6,326 nt of DNA. It comes from an uncultured bacterium (GTDB lineage: Bacteria > Actinomycetota > Coriobacteriia > Coriobacteriales > Coriobacteriaceae). Under the pieces are notes generated by a model. The model was not told where the DNA came from. It did no database searches and was given only the letters and a program-made list of their open reading frames with translations. The stretch spans positions 1 to 6,326 of the forward strand of contig CAJMSO010000107.1 in the NCBI GenBank assembly GCA_905216075.1, given 5' to 3'. Both the position numbers and the translations under genes were made by a program. Positions 4,254 to 6,326 of the stretch are shown here, one piece after another (within the stretch, counting starts at the first letter, position 1; every line of letters begins with the position of its first letter).

Positions 4254-6326
4254 ATGCCTGTTCGAATCTATACCACCAATGCCGGCGCTGATTTGAGCGA
4301 TGCCGAGTCGGCGCTGCTTGCCGACCTTATTGTCCGCCACGGGCGTGCCGTGTTGCTGGCACCTACGTTTGCCGAGCTCGACCTGTGCCGTCATGATGCG
4401 GCGGAAGCCGGCGTTTCGCTGGGTATCGACTACAAGACGTCTACATCGTGGCTTCGCTCGCTTTGGGAGCTTTTGGGCGACGGGCGCGGTTTCGTCGACA
4501 ACCTGCAGCGCCAGATGCTGTTCTCGGACATGGTCACGCGTCTCGACGATGCCGATTTGCAGCCGCTTTCGCGCAGCCAGGGCACAGTGCGCATGCTCGC
4601 GCGCATGGCCCGCGACGTGTTGCCGGGCGTTGCGGGGACGGGTGCCGAACGATGCCGTGGCGACAACTGCCAGCCTGAGCCAAAAAGCGATGCCGAGGCT
4701 CGCGTGTTCGAGCTTTTGCGTGCCTATGCGGGTGGTTTGGACCGTCGAGATATGGTTGAGCCCTGCGAGGCAGCTGACATTATGACCAGTGTCCTGGCCG
4801 ATAGCCTGCCGGCGTGCACTCGCGCCGTATGCGTGCGCGGTATCACGTCGTTTACGCACGGTCTGCTCGAGCTGCTGTCTGCCGTGGCGAACAATGGGGG
4901 AGAGGTCGTCGTGCTGCTTGCCCGCGAGCAGGCGGCGATGCGCGAGGAGCTTGCCGCGGCATTTGATGCCCGCGGTGTGCTGTTTGAGGCCGCACCGCTG
5001 GGGGAGAATGCCGTCGCGTCTGATGCCGCTTGCGGGACCGCCGCTCAGCCTGCCTTTATTGAGGTCGCTGGCCCCCATGCCCGTGCTCATGTCTATGCGG
5101 ACGCCATCGATAAGTTGGTGAAAGCGCACAAGGAGTCCAAGGCCGATAAAACTACGGCAACGCTCGCCGACCCCGTGCGCGTGCTCGTCGTTTCTGCCCG
5201 GGCACCCCAGCTGTTCGGTGAGCTCGCCTCTCGTCTGGCGGCTCGTCATATCGCTGCCGAGACGGTTGATTTCACGGCGTTTTCCCAATCCATTGCGGGC
5301 AGGCAGTTTGCGGCGCTTGCCGGCCTGATCGAGTGCATGAAGGCCGCCGATGAGGGCATGGCGTCAAAGACCGAGTGGTGGCCCGCGCCGGAGCTTACCG
5401 ACTGGATCTACAGTCCGCTTTCGGGCGCTGATGCCGTCAATGCCCGTACCTTCGATAAGAATATGCGTCTCTCGCGCAGCAAGACTACCGCGGGCGTTAA
5501 GAGCCTGCTGCAGAGCGTTCAGGGGCAGGTGAGGGGCGCGCGCAAGGCGGCGAGCGACGAAAACTGGTTTAAGAACGTGCCGTGTGTGGTCTCGGACGTG
5601 TTCCAGGCGCTGTGGCGCGACAAACCCGTGACGGCGCTCAAGGCCATGCTCGCCGTTGCCGAGGCGCTGCCCGATCGCGCTCTAGGCGGCCTTGACGGCC
5701 AGGCCCGTCGCCAGGCAGAGACGGCTTTGCTGCGCCATGCCATCGACATCCTTATGAACGATGCTCGCGCACTCGACGTGTCGCAGGCCGCGACCGTGCC
5801 GGTTCTCGACGGCGTTCGAACCAAGGTGGACAAGCGCAGTACCGCTTACGATTACGCGACCTACGAGGTCGATCGCACGCCACGGGCACAAGTGCGCTTC
5901 GTGTCGCTTGCCGATGCGTCGGTTTTGCGTCCTGGCGGCTACGATGCCGTGCTGTTTGCCGATGTCGACCTGGACAGCTATCCGCTTTCGCACGAAGAGG
6001 GCCCGCTTGCCACGTTGATGGCCGAGCTGCGCCGCGACGGCGTGTCTTTGGAGCCCGCCGCCCTGCTGCGCGTGCGCTTTGGCCGTGCAATGCAGGCGAC
6101 GAGCGGTCCGGTCGCGCTTGCCCGCGTGACACACGATCGCCAGGCGCGAGAGTGCTACCCGGCAGCCGTATGGACCGAGCTGCGGGCACATGCCGAGGCC
6201 GCTGGCGCTGCCAAGCCCACGTGCGTGGGCGAGGGCGATATCATCGCCGACTTTGATCCCGCGGCAGGTGAAGGCCTCAAGCGCGAGCGCGTGACCTGCG
6301 AAGCCCCCCAGCACCTGAGCGATGAA
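4254..6326 (+). CDS. AddB/RexB-like subunit of a helicase-nuclease, 3' end outside window
   Basis: The frame is open from the ATG at 4254 to the window edge, 691 codons with no stop, so the gene is cut by the window. It resembles the AddB/RexB branch of RecBCD-like enzymes, which process DNA double-strand breaks for recombination. Segments match an inactivated helicase-like fold: AVLLAPTFAELDLCR (32-46), VRGITSFTHGLLELL (194-208), FIEVAGPHARAHVYADAI (268-285), VRVLVVSARAPQLFGELASRL (from 308), YDAVLFADVDLDSYPLS (from 563) where AddB has its GxxEGxFP-like motif, and a region ending near 640 (AAVWTEL). No Walker A motif is seen, unlike Bacillus AddB. The PD-(D/E)XK nuclease and iron-sulfur cysteines normally near the C-terminus would be to the right. 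GGAGG lies only 3 bases before the ATG, a short spacing. A partner AddA-type helicase is expected next. Variable, alanine-rich linkers make exact family assignment less certain. Confidence 0.75.
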   Translation, partial: MPVRIYTTNAGADLSDAESALLADLIVRHGRAVLLAPTFAELDLCRHDAAEAGVSLGIDYKTSTSWLRSLWELLGDGRGFVDNLQRQMLFSDMVTRLDDADLQPLSRSQGTVRMLARMARDVLPGVAGTGAERCRGDNCQPEPKSDAEARVFELLRAYAGGLDRRDMVEPCEAADIMTSVLADSLPACTRAVCVRGITSFTHGLLELLSAVANNGGEVVVLLAREQAAMREELAAAFDARGVLFEAAPLGENAVASDAACGTAAQPAFIEVAGPHARAHVYADAIDKLVKAHKESKADKTTATLADPVRVLVVSARAPQLFGELASRLAARHIAAETVDFTAFSQSIAGRQFAALAGLIECMKAADEGMASKTEWWPAPELTDWIYSPLSGADAVNARTFDKNMRLSRSKTTAGVKSLLQSVQGQVRGARKAASDENWFKNVPCVVSDVFQALWRDKPVTALKAMLAVAEALPDRALGGLDGQARRQAETALLRHAIDILMNDARALDVSQAATVPVLDGVRTKVDKRSTAYDYATYEVDRTPRAQVRFVSLADASVLRPGGYDAVLFADVDLDSYPLSHEEGPLATLMAELRRDGVSLEPAALLRVRFGRAMQATSGPVALARVTHDRQARECYPAAVWTELRAHAEAAGAAKPTCVGEGDIIADFDPAAGEGLKRERVTCEAPQHLSDE

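Noticed and set aside
4167..5288. Long open frame on the minus strand antisense to the AddB-like gene (373 codons)
   Set aside because: Its Arg/His/Gln/Ala-rich, motif-free protein fits a shadow; the plus frame has recognisable AddB landmarks and stays open for 691 codons.
1..6326. CRISPR array, tRNA, rRNA, insertion sequence or toxin-antitoxin pair
   Set aside because: No regularly spaced repeats, cloverleaf with CCA-adjacent arm, transposase or matching small gene pair could be found.

Overview
This is a GC-rich bacterial chromosome segment. Protein style, codon use and intergenic texture suggest an actinobacterium of the Coriobacteriia, most likely a Collinsella-like gut anaerobe. That placement is inference from familiarity; the window has no rRNA or other taxonomic marker. 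I see no mobile-element gene, CRISPR array, tRNA or rRNA.

Left part (1-2999), sulfur metabolism. From the left edge: a long imperfect hairpin repeat (15-85), then on the minus strand mnmA (tRNA 2-thiouridylase, 100-1200) and cysK (cysteine synthase, 1379-2317). A strong intrinsic terminator and a candidate mnmA promoter lie between these two genes. Divergent from cysK is an Rrf2-family regulator (2571-2999, plus) with a four-cysteine cluster of the iron-sulfur type. The 253-base divergent gap holds a perfect 9+3+9 palindrome, the best operator candidate in the window. CysK makes cysteine, the sulfur source for the thiouridylation done by MnmA, and the Rrf2 protein is placed where it could control cysteine supply. 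The layout resembles the cymR-yrvO-mnmA neighbourhood of Bacillus subtilis.

Middle (3000-4124). A shared terminator separates the regulator from a convergent four-helix membrane protein of the phage-holin-4_2/YvlD family (3137-3502, minus). A 322-base divergent gap follows, with a candidate promoter and two consecutive leader hairpins, and then a TrpR-like YerC/YecD-family DNA-binding protein (3825-4124, plus).

Right part (4125-6326). A 19-base tandem repeat sits ahead of a long gene that starts at 4254 and is still open at the right edge (691 codons). It reads as the N-terminal, helicase-like part of an AddB/RexB-type subunit of a recombination nuclease; its nuclease domain would lie outside the window.

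Overall the genes are ordinary housekeeping genes. The points most worth a second look are regulatory or structural: the mnmA promoter that fires straight into a terminator hairpin, the cysK/Rrf2 palindrome, and the hairpin and G-rich intergenic repeats. I did not find convincing evidence of a new multi-gene system.
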